Shown one piece after another: positions 41,508 through 50,289 of a DNA stretch of 64,000 nucleotides. The notes below the pieces were generated by a model, which did not search any database, was not told the origin of the DNA, and was given only the letters and a program-made list of their open reading frames with translations. The stretch is from Vogesella sp. XCS3 (GTDB lineage Bacteria; Pseudomonadota; Gammaproteobacteria; Burkholderiales; Chromobacteriaceae). Within the stretch, counting starts at the first letter, position 1. Each line of letters starts with the position of its first letter. The stretch lies in assembly GCF_020616155.1 (NCBI RefSeq), contig NZ_CP085530.1, positions 263,501-327,500 on the forward strand, given 5' to 3'. The translations under genes were made by a program, and so were the position numbers.

Positions 41508-44330
41508 ATGACCATGGAACTTGCCAAAAGCTACGAGCCGGGCGACATCGAACGTCGCTGGTACGATCAATGGGAACAGTCCGGCTACTTCAAGCCGCAC
41601 ATGGACACCACCAAGCCGTCCTTTGCCATCCAGCTGCCACCACCTAATGTGACCGGCACGCTGCACATGGGCCACGCCTTTAACCAGACCATCATGGATG
41701 GCCTGACCCGTTACTACCGCATGAAGGGCGACAACACGGTGTGGATTCCGGGTACCGACCACGCCGGTATTGCCACCCAGATCGTGGTAGAGCGCCAGCT
41801 GGCCGAGCAAGGCATCAGCCGCTTCGACCTGGGCCGCGACGCCTTTACCGCCAAGGTATGGGAATGGAAAGAAAAATCCGGCGGCACCATCACCAGCCAG
41901 ATGCGCCGTGTAGGCTGCTCGGTAGACTGGGGCCGTGAATACTTCACCATGGACGACGTACGCGCCGATGTGGTCACCGAAGTATTCGTGCGCCTGTTCG
42001 AGCAAGGCCTGATCTACCGTGGCAAGCGCCTGTCCAACTGGGACGCCAAGCTGGGCACCGCCATCTCCGACCTCGAAGTGGTTTCCGAGGAAGAAGACGG
42101 CCACATGTGGCACATCAAATACCCGGTAGTGGGCAGCGATGAGTTCATCACCGTGGCCACCACCCGTCCGGAAACCCTGCTCGGCGACGTGGCCGTCGCA
42201 GTGAACCCCACCGACGAACGCTTTGCCCACCTGGTCGGCAAACTGGTCGAGCTGCCGCTCACCGGCCGCCAGATTCCGGTTATCGCTGACGAATACGTCG
42301 ATAAAGAATTCGGCACCGGCTTCGTCAAGATCACCCCGGCCCACGACTTCAACGACTACGAAGTCGGCAAGCGCCACAGCACCCAGCTGATCAACGTGAT
42401 GAGCCTGGACGCCACCATCCTGGCCAAAGCGCAAGTATTCGGCTTTGACGGCAGCGCCCAGGGCAGCATCGAGCTGCCGGCTGCCTACGCCGGCCTCTCC
42501 ACCGCCGACGCCCGCAAAGCCATGCTGAAAGACCTGGAAGCCCAGGGCCTGCTGCTGGAAACCAAACCGCACAAACTGATGGTGCCGCGCGGCGACCGTA
42601 CCGGTACCGTGATCGAGCCGCTGCTCACCGACCAATGGTTTGTGGCCATGAGCAAAGTGGGCGAGGGCGACGCCACCGGCCAGTCCATCGCACAAAAAGC
42701 CATCGACGCTGTGGCCAGCGGCGAAGTGCGTTTCATCCCGGAAAACTGGGTCAACACCTACAACCAGTGGATGAACAACATCCAGGACTGGTGTATCAGT
42801 CGCCAGCTGTGGTGGGGCCACCAGATTCCGGCCTGGTACGACGAAGACGGCAACATCTACGTTGGCCGCACCGAAGCCGAAGCCCAGGCCAAAGCGCCGG
42901 GCAAAACCCTGCGCCGCGAACAGGACGTGCTGGACACCTGGTTCAGCTCCGCCTTGGTGCCGTTCTCCACCCTGGGTTGGCCGCAAGACACGCCGGACCT
43001 CAACGCCTTTGTTACCAGTAACGTGCTGGTTACCGGCTACGAAATCATCTTCTTCTGGGTAGCCCGGATGATCATGATGACCAAGCACTTCACCGGCAAG
43101 GTACCGTTCCGTGACGTTTACATCCACGGCATGGTGCGCGACCACGAAGGCAAGAAGATGTCGAAGTCGGAAGGCAACGTCATCGACCCGGTCGACCTGA
43201 TCGACGGCATCGCGCTGGCCCCGCTGGTAGAAAAACGTACCACCGGCCTGCGCCGCCCGGAAAAAGCCCCGGCCATCGCCAAAGCCACCGAAAAGTTGTT
43301 CCCGGACGGCATTCCGGCCTACGGCACCGACGCGCTGCGCTTCACCATGGCCAGCTACGCCACGCTGGGCCGCTCGGTGAACTTCGACTTCAAACGTGCC
43401 GAAGGCTACCGCAACTTCTGCAACAAGCTGTGGAACGCCACCCGCTTCGTGATGATGAACGTGGAAGGCAAAGACTGCGGCCAGGACGAAACCCTGCCGC
43501 TGGAATACAGTTTTGTCGACCAGTGGATCATCGGCCGCCTGCAGCAAGCCGAAGCCGACGTGACCAACGCGCTGGAAACCTACCGCTTCGACCTGGCCGC
43601 CCAGGTGATCTACGAATTCATCTGGAACGAGTACTGCGACTGGTACGTGGAGCTGGCCAAGGTGCAGCTGCAAACCGGTAACGAAGCGCAGCAGCGCGCC
43701 ACCCGCCGCACCATCGTGCGCGTGCTGGAAGTCGCCCTGCGCCTCACTCACCCGCTGATGCCGTTCATCACCGAAGAGCTGTGGCAAACCGTGGCCCCGC
43801 TGGCCAACGCCAAGCACACCGACAGCATCATGCTGGCGCAGTGGCCTGTTGCCGTGCCGGAGAAGATCAATGCCGCCGCCAACGCGCGCATGGACGCCTT
43901 CAAGGACATGGTGAACGCCGTGCGTAACCTGCGCGGTGAAATGGGCATCGGCCCGGCGGTAAAAGCGCCGCTGTTCATCGAAACCGCCGACGCCAGCATC
44001 GCCGACTTCGTGCCCTACCTGAAGCTGCTGGCCCGCCTGACCGAAGGCAGCATCGTAGCCGCCCTGCCAGCCGACGACGCGCCGGTGGCCATGTCTGGCA
44101 ATGCCCGCCTGATGCTGAAGGTGGAAGTGGACAAAGCCGCCGAAACCGCCCGCCTCACCAAAGAGCAGGGCAAGGTGGAAGCGGAGCTGGCCAAACTGAC
44201 CGCCAAGCTGGAAAAACCGGGCTACATCGATAAAGCCCCGGCGCATCTGGTAGAGCGCGACAAGGCGCAGCTGGCTGAGCTGAATGACAAGCTGGAGAAG
44301 GTGAAGGCGCAGTTGGTCAAGTTGGCTTGA
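41508..44330 (+). CDS. valS: Valyl-tRNA synthetase
   Basis: This 940-residue class-Ia synthetase charges tRNA-Val. It has the HIGH motif as HMGH at 53-56, the KMSKS loop near residue 551 in [11 protein letters not shown], the editing (CP1) domain with [10 protein letters not shown], and the C-terminal coiled coil with the [21 protein letters not shown] arm. The start is either ATG 41508 or 41514; no strong ribosome site is visible. A TATAAT box lies at 41464-41469 upstream. The coding strand of this gene is unusually free of stops in other frames, which produces long false antisense frames. Confidence 0.96.
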   Translation: MTMELAKSYEPGDIERRWYDQWEQSGYFKPHMDTTKPSFAIQLPPPNVTGTLHMGHAFNQTIMDGLTRYYRMKGDNTVWIPGTDHAGIATQIVVERQLAEQGISRFDLGRDAFTAKVWEWKEKSGGTITSQMRRVGCSVDWGREYFTMDDVRADVVTEVFVRLFEQGLIYRGKRLSNWDAKLGTAISDLEVVSEEEDGHMWHIKYPVVGSDEFITVATTRPETLLGDVAVAVNPTDERFAHLVGKLVELPLTGRQIPVIADEYVDKEFGTGFVKITPAHDFNDYEVGKRHSTQLINVMSLDATILAKAQVFGFDGSAQGSIELPAAYAGLSTADARKAMLKDLEAQGLLLETKPHKLMVPRGDRTGTVIEPLLTDQWFVAMSKVGEGDATGQSIAQKAIDAVASGEVRFIPENWVNTYNQWMNNIQDWCISRQLWWGHQIPAWYDEDGNIYVGRTEAEAQAKAPGKTLRREQDVLDTWFSSALVPFSTLGWPQDTPDLNAFVTSNVLVTGYEIIFFWVARMIMMTKHFTGKVPFRDVYIHGMVRDHEGKKMSKSEGNVIDPVDLIDGIALAPLVEKRTTGLRRPEKAPAIAKATEKLFPDGIPAYGTDALRFTMASYATLGRSVNFDFKRAEGYRNFCNKLWNATRFVMMNVEGKDCGQDETLPLEYSFVDQWIIGRLQQAEADVTNALETYRFDLAAQVIYEFIWNEYCDWYVELAKVQLQTGNEAQQRATRRTIVRVLEVALRLTHPLMPFITEELWQTVAPLANAKHTDSIMLAQWPVAVPEKINAAANARMDAFKDMVNAVRNLRGEMGIGPAVKAPLFIETADASIADFVPYLKLLARLTEGSIVAALPADDAPVAMSGNARLMLKVEVDKAAETARLTKEQGKVEAELAKLTAKLEKPGYIDKAPAHLVERDKAQLAELNDKLEKVKAQLVKLA

Positions 44331-44349
44331 TAGCGCGTTGTCATTCGTG

Positions 44350-44387
44350 ATAAAACCCCCGTCATCGAAAGGTGACGGGGGTTTTAT
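44350..44387. terminator. Bidirectional terminator after valS
   Basis: ATAAAACCCCCGTCA (44350-44364) and TGACGGGGGTTTTAT (44373-44387) make a 15-bp stem with an 8-nt loop, ending in T-rich sequence. Confidence 0.9.
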
Positions 44388-45135
44388 GTATCCTAAAGGT
44401 GTGGTCTTGAGTCATGGTTTTGCTCTGTTTTTGCTGATTATGTCTTCAAGGTGTTTTGCTGAGAAATTGAATGGTGGTCAAGTGAGCTCTCCAATTGAAA
44501 TAAAGCCGGTAGTTGTTGATATTTCAACTAGTGTTACAGATTATGTTCAGCTTGGAACATTGGTTGTGACTTTGCTACTTTTTCTTGGGGCATCTTTTTT
44601 GTCTTGGAGAGCACAGAAGGATGTTATTAAAAGTCAGGAAGAGTTAAATCGTCAAAATTACAATGCGGCAAGGATGCAGCTTGCCCAAAAAGATCGTGAA
44701 CTGCGGTCAGTTGTTTGTAATAATAGATTGCAGTGGATGCAAACTCTGAGGGAGTCTTATGTTGATTATGCAGCTATGCTTCATGAATTCTCTTTGGGTA
44801 ATAAAAACAGCTCTATATCAGAAATTCTGAAAAAACAAATTGATTTTTTAATGCTGCTAAATCCAACCGATAGAATTCATCAAAAAATTCTTGATCTCGA
44901 ATTGCAAGCTTTGGAGTTCATGAAGAATAGCGATTCACGCTATAAAGATTGCTTGGATGATATGGAAATATTGATTCAATTTGTAATTAGATTGGAGTGG
45001 AGGTTGGCAAAGCTGGAGCTATCGCAAAGATTTCCTGAAAATCATGTGGAGGCGGAAAGGCAAAAACTTATTGATAAGTGGCGAGCCGAGATAAAAAGAT
45101 TTGATTATGCCTGTAGAAAGTATGGTTTGGATTGA
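44386..45135 (+). CDS. Low-GC membrane-anchored protein of unknown function
   Basis: This protein of about 249 residues is encoded by DNA visibly poorer in G+C than its neighbours (frequent AAA, AAT, TTT codons), which suggests recent acquisition. It has an N-terminal hydrophobic stretch (FALFLLIMSSRCFA), a clear membrane segment (TLVVTLLLFLGASFLSW), then a charged, helical cytoplasmic part with a coiled-coil-like beginning (KDVIKSQEELNRQNY) and a Trp/Glu-rich end. I do not recognise the family. The start is uncertain: ATG 44386 falls within the valS terminator, and TTG 44407 has a better-spaced AAAGG site. Confidence 0.65.
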   Translation: MYPKGVVLSHGFALFLLIMSSRCFAEKLNGGQVSSPIEIKPVVVDISTSVTDYVQLGTLVVTLLLFLGASFLSWRAQKDVIKSQEELNRQNYNAARMQLAQKDRELRSVVCNNRLQWMQTLRESYVDYAAMLHEFSLGNKNSSISEILKKQIDFLMLLNPTDRIHQKILDLELQALEFMKNSDSRYKDCLDDMEILIQFVIRLEWRLAKLELSQRFPENHVEAERQKLIDKWRAEIKRFDYACRKYGLD

Positions 45136-45698
45136 TTGATAATCTTGGTCTGGTCTAAGTGAGCACGGTAAGTTGGGCTGAATGAAATGAAGCCCAACGT
45201 TTGCCGCATGCCGTCACGGTATCGCGGCCAACCTTTTTGTTTTGTGTGCCGCTGCGCGGCGCGATTGTCTGCCGCTTTCCGCGCGGCGGCGGGGTACTTT
45301 CTTTTGCGTCGCCAAAAGAAAGTACCCAAAGAAAAGGCGACCCGGGGCTGCTCGAAACCCCGTGCCAAACGGCCCGCCCCAGGCGCCGCCGAACTCGCCC
45401 CTTGCTAACGGCGCGGGGCTCAAACAAATCGGCGTCTTGCGCGTGCGAATCTTCGATTCGCTCAGCACAATCCTGGGGCAAGCCGTTTGACCCGGCTCGC
45501 TCCAACGGGATGGGGCGGCGCTGGTGCGGTAGTAGTTTGACGTAGGGTGGGCAAAAACCGGAGGTTGTGCCCACCATGTAGTTTGGGCTAAATGAAGCAA
45601 TGCGTAGCGTTTGCCGCGCCCCGCAGGGTTGGCCGCCGCAGCTATGCCAGGGCGGCCAACCTTTTTATTGGGTGGTGCCACTGCGCTGCGGGCGGGGC
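45136..45698. repeat. Composite intergenic repeat block with several palindromes
   Basis: No gene is supported in these 563 bases. They hold GTTGGGCT/AGCCCAAC (about 45171-45197), a 15-bp perfect palindrome GGGTACTTTCTTTTG/CAAAAGAAAGTACCC (45292-45306 with 45313-45327), GGTGGGC/GCCCACC (about 45546-45575), and a second GGGCT...ATGAAG...CGTTTGCCGC stretch (about 45586-45620) that repeats 45175-45208. Similar intergenic blocks with the GGGTACTTTC palindrome are familiar from many beta- and gammaproteobacterial genomes. Short open frames in it are probably not genes. Confidence 0.7.
45627..45669 (+). terminator. Hairpin made of an inverted pair of near-GTTGGCCGCA words, with T tail
   Basis: GGTTGGCCGCC (45627-45637) pairs perfectly with GGCGGCCAACC (45651-45661) and is followed by TTTTTATT. 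The two words are one-mismatch variants of the dispersed 10-mer (final C instead of A). Confidence 0.65.
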
Positions 45699-46808
45699 TT
45701 ACAGGATAACGACCTGGTTGCGGCCCTTGTTTTTGGCTTGGTACAGCGCCTGGTCTGCGCGGGAGAACAGGCTGTCGAAGCCTTCGTCCGGCAATGTGCT
45801 GCTGGCCAGGCCGATGCTGACGGTAAAGGTAATGACTTCGTGTTTGCTGGTTTGCAGCTCGGTGGCGGCGGCTTTGAGGCGTACTTGTTCGGCCATGCGG
45901 GCGCTGTCGTCGGGTGTCAGGTAGCTCAGAATGGCGAACTCTTCACCGCCTATGCGGTAGCAGCTGCTTTGCGGGTGGTCGATTTGCTGCAGTATCTCGG
46001 CCAGGCTGGTAATAGCGCAGTCGCCGTAGTAGTGCCCGAAGCGGTCGTTGATGGCCTTGAAGTGATCTATGTCGATGATGAGCAGGCTTTTGGCAGGTAG
46101 CTTGCTGCCGTGTTTGCTGGCGTGCTCCAGGTCTTGCTTCAGCCGCCTGCGGTTGCCTAGCCCGGATAGCGGGTCGTGTTCGGAGGCGTGTTTGAGCTTT
46201 TTTTCGATAAGGTGCCGCTTGAGGTAGTTGTCGGCAATGGCGTATTGCGTTACCAGGGTCAGCAATAGCCCGCACCACATGAGTATGCCGTAGTGCAGGT
46301 GGGGAAAGTGCTCGGCCAGGCCGGCGGCGGCGTACAGGTGTGGCAGCAGGATGGCGACCACGGTAAAGGACATGCCGGGGATGACGGGCAGGCATTGTGC
46401 GGCCAGCACCGAAATGAGCATGCCGTACATGAAGCCGGTCATGCCATAGATAAAGCCGTTGTCCAGCTGCTTGAGGATTTCGATAAAGACAATGATGCTG
46501 CCCAGCAAAAAGGCTACCAGCAGCGTAATCAGGGTGTGGCGCGTGTATCTGGCGCGCAAAAACGCGGCGCCCAGTGGCAGGCCAAGCAGGTAGTAGGCGC
46601 GGTACGGTATGGTAAGTTCGGCGTGGATGGGGTCGACAGCGAGATCCCACAGCCACAGGGTGGGCATGGTCAGCGCGACGATGATCAGCGCGATGGCAGC
46701 GTAGTGGCGGTGCTCGACAAACTTGGCTTCGGCAAACGCCTCATCCGAGCGCAGCAGTACTGATAGGCGGTGCCTGGCGTCTGCCAGCAGCGAAGAAAGC
46801 GTTTTCAT
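45699..46808 (-). CDS. Membrane-bound GGDEF diguanylate cyclase
   Basis: This 369-residue protein has six hydrophobic segments between about residues 35 and 190 and a C-terminal GGDEF domain with HDPLSGLGNRRRL, DIDHFKAINDRFGH and the active-site loop RIGGEEF. It should synthesise cyclic-di-GMP in response to a signal sensed by the membrane part. As in the other GGDEF gene of the window, no RxxD inhibition site precedes GGEEF. It stands alone next to the repeat block and the tRNA pair. Confidence 0.9.
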   Translation of the reverse strand: MKTLSSLLADARHRLSVLLRSDEAFAEAKFVEHRHYAAIALIIVALTMPTLWLWDLAVDPIHAELTIPYRAYYLLGLPLGAAFLRARYTRHTLITLLVAFLLGSIIVFIEILKQLDNGFIYGMTGFMYGMLISVLAAQCLPVIPGMSFTVVAILLPHLYAAAGLAEHFPHLHYGILMWCGLLLTLVTQYAIADNYLKRHLIEKKLKHASEHDPLSGLGNRRRLKQDLEHASKHGSKLPAKSLLIIDIDHFKAINDRFGHYYGDCAITSLAEILQQIDHPQSSCYRIGGEEFAILSYLTPDDSARMAEQVRLKAAATELQTSKHEVITFTVSIGLASSTLPDEGFDSLFSRADQALYQAKNKGRNQVVIL

Positions 46809-46925
46809 GGCATTTTCTGCAAGCGGGAGATAAGTTGTCCATAGGCTTGCTCGTGCTGGCGCTCAAGCTTTTATCCATATGTTTCTATAACTTTTTATCA
46901 GGCTTGGTATGCGCATGCAAACGAT

Positions 46926-46955
46926 AAAAGCCCGCTGCTTGCGCAACGGGCTTTT
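46926..46955 (-). terminator. Terminator of the tRNA-Ala/tRNA-Glu unit
   Basis: AAAAGCCCG (46926-46934) and CGGGCTTTT (46947-46955) form a 9-bp stem with U-rich flank on the minus strand, immediately after the tRNA-Glu 3' end. Confidence 0.75.
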
Positions 46956-46959
46956 GTCT

Positions 46960-47035
46960 TGGCGTCCCCACGGGGATTCGAACCCCGGTTACCGCCGTGA
47001 AAGGGCGATGTCCTAGGCCTCTAGACGATGGGGAC
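46960..47035 (-). tRNA. tRNA-Glu (anticodon TTC)
   Basis: Seventy-six bases on the minus strand fold as a cloverleaf: acceptor GTCCCCA/TGGGGAC, anticodon loop CTTTCAC with TTC, T-arm GGGGTTCGAATCCCC and an encoded 3' CCA. It follows tRNA-Ala by 42 bases. Confidence 0.97.
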
Positions 47036-47077
47036 TTATCCATCAAACCTGCCAGGCGGCAGATTCTTGTCTGTTAG

Positions 47078-47153
<76 letters not shown>

Positions 47154-47196
47154 ACGAGGCGTTACCGCGTTGTGTGTTGGTCACAACGTGGGGCGC

Positions 47197-47225
47197 ATAA
47201 TAGACGCCCGTTTTGGGCGTGTCAA
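47197..47225 (-). promoter_or_regulatory. Near-consensus sigma-70 promoter of the tRNA pair
   Basis: On the minus strand TTGACA (47225-47220) and TATTAT (47202-47197) are exactly 17 bp apart, with a GC-rich stretch (GCGCCCC) downstream of the -10 like the discriminator of stringently controlled stable-RNA promoters. The spacer contains CGCCC...GGGCG. Confidence 0.85.
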
Positions 47226-47321
47226 GCATGGTGCTGCATTTTTTTCGTTAAATGGCCGGCGCTGCGGTTTGCTGCCTACTTGCCTTTATAATGCGCGCTT
47301 TGATTCTGCCAGGTGCGTGCC

Positions 47322-48158
47322 ATGTCGGTAGGGCATTACGAAAACTTTCCGGTGGGTTCCATCCTGCTGCCACGGCGCATGCGCCGGGCGGTACACGCCA
47401 TCTACCACTTTGCCCGCTACGCCGACGATATTGCCGACGAGGGCGACGCGCAGCCGGCACAAAGGTTGGCCGCACTGCAGGCGCTACGCGACGAGCTGGG
47501 CCGTATCGAGGCCGGGCAGGCGCCGCAGACGGCGCTGATGCAGCGCCTGGCGGGGGTCATCGCCGAGTACACGCTGCCGCTGGCGCCGTTTTACGACCTG
47601 CTGTCGGCGTTTAGCCAGGACGTGGAAAAAACGCGCTACCAGAATTTTGCCGAGCTGGTGGACTACTGCCGCCGTTCGGCCAACCCGGTGGGGCGGCTGA
47701 TGCTGCACCTGTACGGCGAGCACGACCCGCGCAGCGTGGCCATGTCGGACGGCATTTGCACCGCGCTGCAGCTGATCAACTTCTGGCAGGATGTAGCGGT
47801 AGATTGGGACAAAGGCCGCGTGTATATCCCGCAAGAAGACCTGGCGCGCTTTCGCGTGGCCGAGTCTCAGATCGCCGCGCGCGACGCCGGCGGCGTGTGG
47901 CCCATGCTGATGGACAAAGAAGTAAAACGTGCGCTGGCCATGCTGGAAGCCGGCTCGCCGCTGGCGCTGAAGCTCAAGGGCCGCCTGGGGCTGGAGCTGC
48001 GCATGATCGTGCTGGGTGGCGAGCGCATACTGAAAAAGATTCACGACGCTCGTGGCGATGTGCTCACACAGCGCCCGGTGCTGGTGTGGAAAGACTGGCT
48101 GTACATTATCTGGAAGGCGTTTAGCGCGCCGTACAGCAAAAAGAGGAGGCGGGCGTGA
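47322..48158 (+). CDS. hpnC: Squalene synthase-family protein HpnC
   Basis: This protein of about 278 residues belongs to the trans-isoprenyl diphosphate synthases of the squalene/phytoene type. Its motifs are RRAVHAIYHFARYADDIADEG (first Asp-rich region) and LINFWQDVAVDWDKGRVYIP (second). HpnC hydrolyses/rearranges presqualene diphosphate to hydroxysqualene in the three-enzyme HpnCDE route. The ATG at 47322 is preferred; a GTG nine bases upstream is possible. It heads the run hpnC-hpnD-hpnE with 4-bp overlaps. Confidence 0.9.
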   Translation: MSVGHYENFPVGSILLPRRMRRAVHAIYHFARYADDIADEGDAQPAQRLAALQALRDELGRIEAGQAPQTALMQRLAGVIAEYTLPLAPFYDLLSAFSQDVEKTRYQNFAELVDYCRRSANPVGRLMLHLYGEHDPRSVAMSDGICTALQLINFWQDVAVDWDKGRVYIPQEDLARFRVAESQIAARDAGGVWPMLMDKEVKRALAMLEAGSPLALKLKGRLGLELRMIVLGGERILKKIHDARGDVLTQRPVLVWKDWLYIIWKAFSAPYSKKRRRA

Positions 48159-49000
48159 CCCCCCAACAATATTGCGAAGACAAAGCGGCCAACAGCGGCT
48201 CCAGCTTCTATAGCAGCTTCCGTTACCTGCCGGCCGACAAGCGCGACGCCATGGTGGCGCTATACGCGTTTTGCCGCGAGGTGGACGACGTGGTAGACGA
48301 GATTCACGACGACAACGTGGCGCGTACCACGCTGGCGTGGTGGCGTACCGAGCTGGCGGCGCTGTACGAGGGCACGCCCACGCACCCGGTGATGCAGGCG
48401 CTCAAGCCGCACGTGGCCGCGTTCGACCTGCCGCAAGCCTGGCTGGCCGAGATTATCGACGGCATGCAGATGGACCTGGACGTGCCGCGCTACAGCCGCT
48501 ACAGCGACCTGCAGCTGTACTGCCACCGCGTGGCCGGGGTTGTGGGGCAGCTGTCGGCTCAGATTTTCGGCTACACCGACCGCGCCACGCTGAAATACGC
48601 GCACGAGCTGGGGCTGGCGTTCCAGCTCACCAACATCATCCGCGACGTGGGCGAAGACGCGCGCCGTGGCCGCCTGTACCTGCCGGTGGAAGACCTGCAG
48701 CGCTTTGGCGTACCCGCGGCCGACATCATGGCCTACAAGGAATCGCCAGAGTTTGACGCGCTGATGCGCTTCCAGATCCAGCGTGCGCGCGAAAGCTACC
48801 AAAAAGCCTGGCAGCTGCTGCCGGCGGCAGACCGCAAGGCGCAGCGCATCGGCCTGGTAATGGCGGCCATCTACCGCGCCACACTGGACGAAATCGAGCT
48901 GGACGGCCCGCGCAAGGTACTGAACCAGCGCCTGTCGCTGTCCCCCGGCCGCAAGCTGTGGCTGGCGTGGAAAACCGCCACCTTCGGCTACAAGCCTTGA
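48155..49000 (+). CDS. hpnD: Presqualene diphosphate synthase HpnD
   Basis: This 281-residue enzyme joins two farnesyl diphosphates into presqualene diphosphate. It has ALYAFCREVDDVVDEIHD (first Asp-rich motif), YCHRVAGVVGQLSAQIFGY and QLTNIIRDVGEDARRGRLYLP (second). The start is a GTG overlapping the hpnC stop, with AGAGGAGG upstream. It is a distant paralogue of HpnC, and the pair is typical of the bacterial squalene pathway. Confidence 0.92.
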   Translation: MTPQQYCEDKAANSGSSFYSSFRYLPADKRDAMVALYAFCREVDDVVDEIHDDNVARTTLAWWRTELAALYEGTPTHPVMQALKPHVAAFDLPQAWLAEIIDGMQMDLDVPRYSRYSDLQLYCHRVAGVVGQLSAQIFGYTDRATLKYAHELGLAFQLTNIIRDVGEDARRGRLYLPVEDLQRFGVPAADIMAYKESPEFDALMRFQIQRARESYQKAWQLLPAADRKAQRIGLVMAAIYRATLDEIELDGPRKVLNQRLSLSPGRKLWLAWKTATFGYKP

Positions 49001-50289
49001 CCCCACGCATTGCCATTATCGGTGCCGGCTGGGCCGGGCTGGCGGCAGCCATCGAGCTGGCGCCCGCGGCCCGTGTGGTGCTGTACGAGGCCGGCAAAGC
49101 CGCAGGCGGGCGGGCGCGGCGCGTGCCGCTGGGTGGCATGGCGCTGGATAACGGCCAGCACATCCTGATCGGCGCCTACCGTGAATGCCTGCGCCTGATG
49201 CGCACCGTAGGCGTGGATGTAGACGCACAGTTGGCCGCACAGCCGCTGGTGTGGCAGCAGGTAGACGGCATGGCCATGCGCTGCCCGGCCTGGCCGGCGC
49301 CGTTGCACCTGCTGGCGGGCCTGCTCACCGCCCGTGGCCTGCGCTGGCGCGACAAGCTGGCGTTGGCACGGCTGTTGACCTGGCTCAGGTGGCAGCGCTG
49401 GCAAATCGGGCAAGATGCGCCGGCTCAGGCATGGTTGGCCGCACACGGCCAGAGCGAGGCGCTGCTGCAGCGTTTCTGGCAGCCGCTGATTCTGGCCACG
49501 CTCAATACGCCGTCGGTGCAGGCATCCATGCAGCTGCTGGCTAATGTGCTGCGCGACAGCCTGGGTGCGCCGTCGGCGCGTGACAGCCAGCTACTGCTGC
49601 CCCGTGTGGATCTCTCTGCGCTGTTTGTCGACCCCGCGCTGCAATGGTTGGCCGCACAGGGCGTGGCTACCCGGCTGGGCCAGCGCGTGGCCGCGCTGCA
49701 GCCCGAAAACGGTGGATGGCGCGTGGATGGCGAGTATTTCGATGCCGTGCTGGTGGCGGTAGCGCCGTACCACGCCGCCGCCTTGCTGGATCATGCGCCG
49801 CTGACAGCACTGCTCAAGGCATGGCAATACCAGCCGATAACTACCCTGTACCTGCAGTTTGAGGACAGGGTGCGGCTGCCCGCCGTGATGACCGGCCAGG
49901 CCAGCGGTATCGGCCAATGGTGGTTCGACCGCCAGGCATTAAGCGGCGAGCCGGGGCTGGTGTCGGTGGTGATCAGTGCCGACGGCCCGCACGCCGCGCT
50001 GGCGCGCGACGCGCTGCTGGCGGCGGTGCTGGGCGAAATGCAGCGCCATGTGCCGGATTTGCCGCCGCTGAAACAGCATTGGCAGATTACCGAGCAGCGC
50101 GCTACTTTTGCGGCCAACGTTAGCCTGGCACGCCCGGCAGTGCGACTTGGCGTAGAATCCGCCTATCTCGCGGGCGACTGGCTGTGTGCCGACTACCCGG
50201 CCACACTGGAAGGGGCTGTGCGCAGTGGTGTGACAGCCGCCCGAACCCTCATGCAGGACTGGACTAAAAAGAATGACGCAAACGTTTGA
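48997..50289 (+). CDS. hpnE: Hydroxysqualene dehydroxylase HpnE (FAD-dependent)
   Basis: This 430-residue flavoprotein reduces hydroxysqualene to squalene. It starts with the dinucleotide fold IAIIGAGWAGLAAAIEL (GAGWAG at 9-14) and the GGRARR motif, and ends with YLAGDWLCADYPATLEGAVRSGVTAARTLM, the usual C-terminal FAD contact of amine-oxidase-like desaturases. The start is taken as TTG at 48997, overlapping the hpnD stop (TTGA), since it gives the canonical N-terminus. Three GTTGGCCGCA words lie within 430 bp (49230, 49434, 49647). No squalene-hopene cyclase is in the window. Confidence 0.88.
   Translation: MTPRIAIIGAGWAGLAAAIELAPAARVVLYEAGKAAGGRARRVPLGGMALDNGQHILIGAYRECLRLMRTVGVDVDAQLAAQPLVWQQVDGMAMRCPAWPAPLHLLAGLLTARGLRWRDKLALARLLTWLRWQRWQIGQDAPAQAWLAAHGQSEALLQRFWQPLILATLNTPSVQASMQLLANVLRDSLGAPSARDSQLLLPRVDLSALFVDPALQWLAAQGVATRLGQRVAALQPENGGWRVDGEYFDAVLVAVAPYHAAALLDHAPLTALLKAWQYQPITTLYLQFEDRVRLPAVMTGQASGIGQWWFDRQALSGEPGLVSVVISADGPHAALARDALLAAVLGEMQRHVPDLPPLKQHWQITEQRATFAANVSLARPAVRLGVESAYLAGDWLCADYPATLEGAVRSGVTAARTLMQDWTKKNDANV

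Noticed and set aside
41490..44246. A long open frame antisense to valS
   Set aside because: valS is certain from HMGH and KMSKS motifs; the antisense frame is a codon-bias shadow.
45155..45681. Overlapping small frames in the repeat block
   Set aside because: Several overlapping frames on both strands span the palindromes; translations of this kind of repeat are commonly mis-called as hypothetical proteins.
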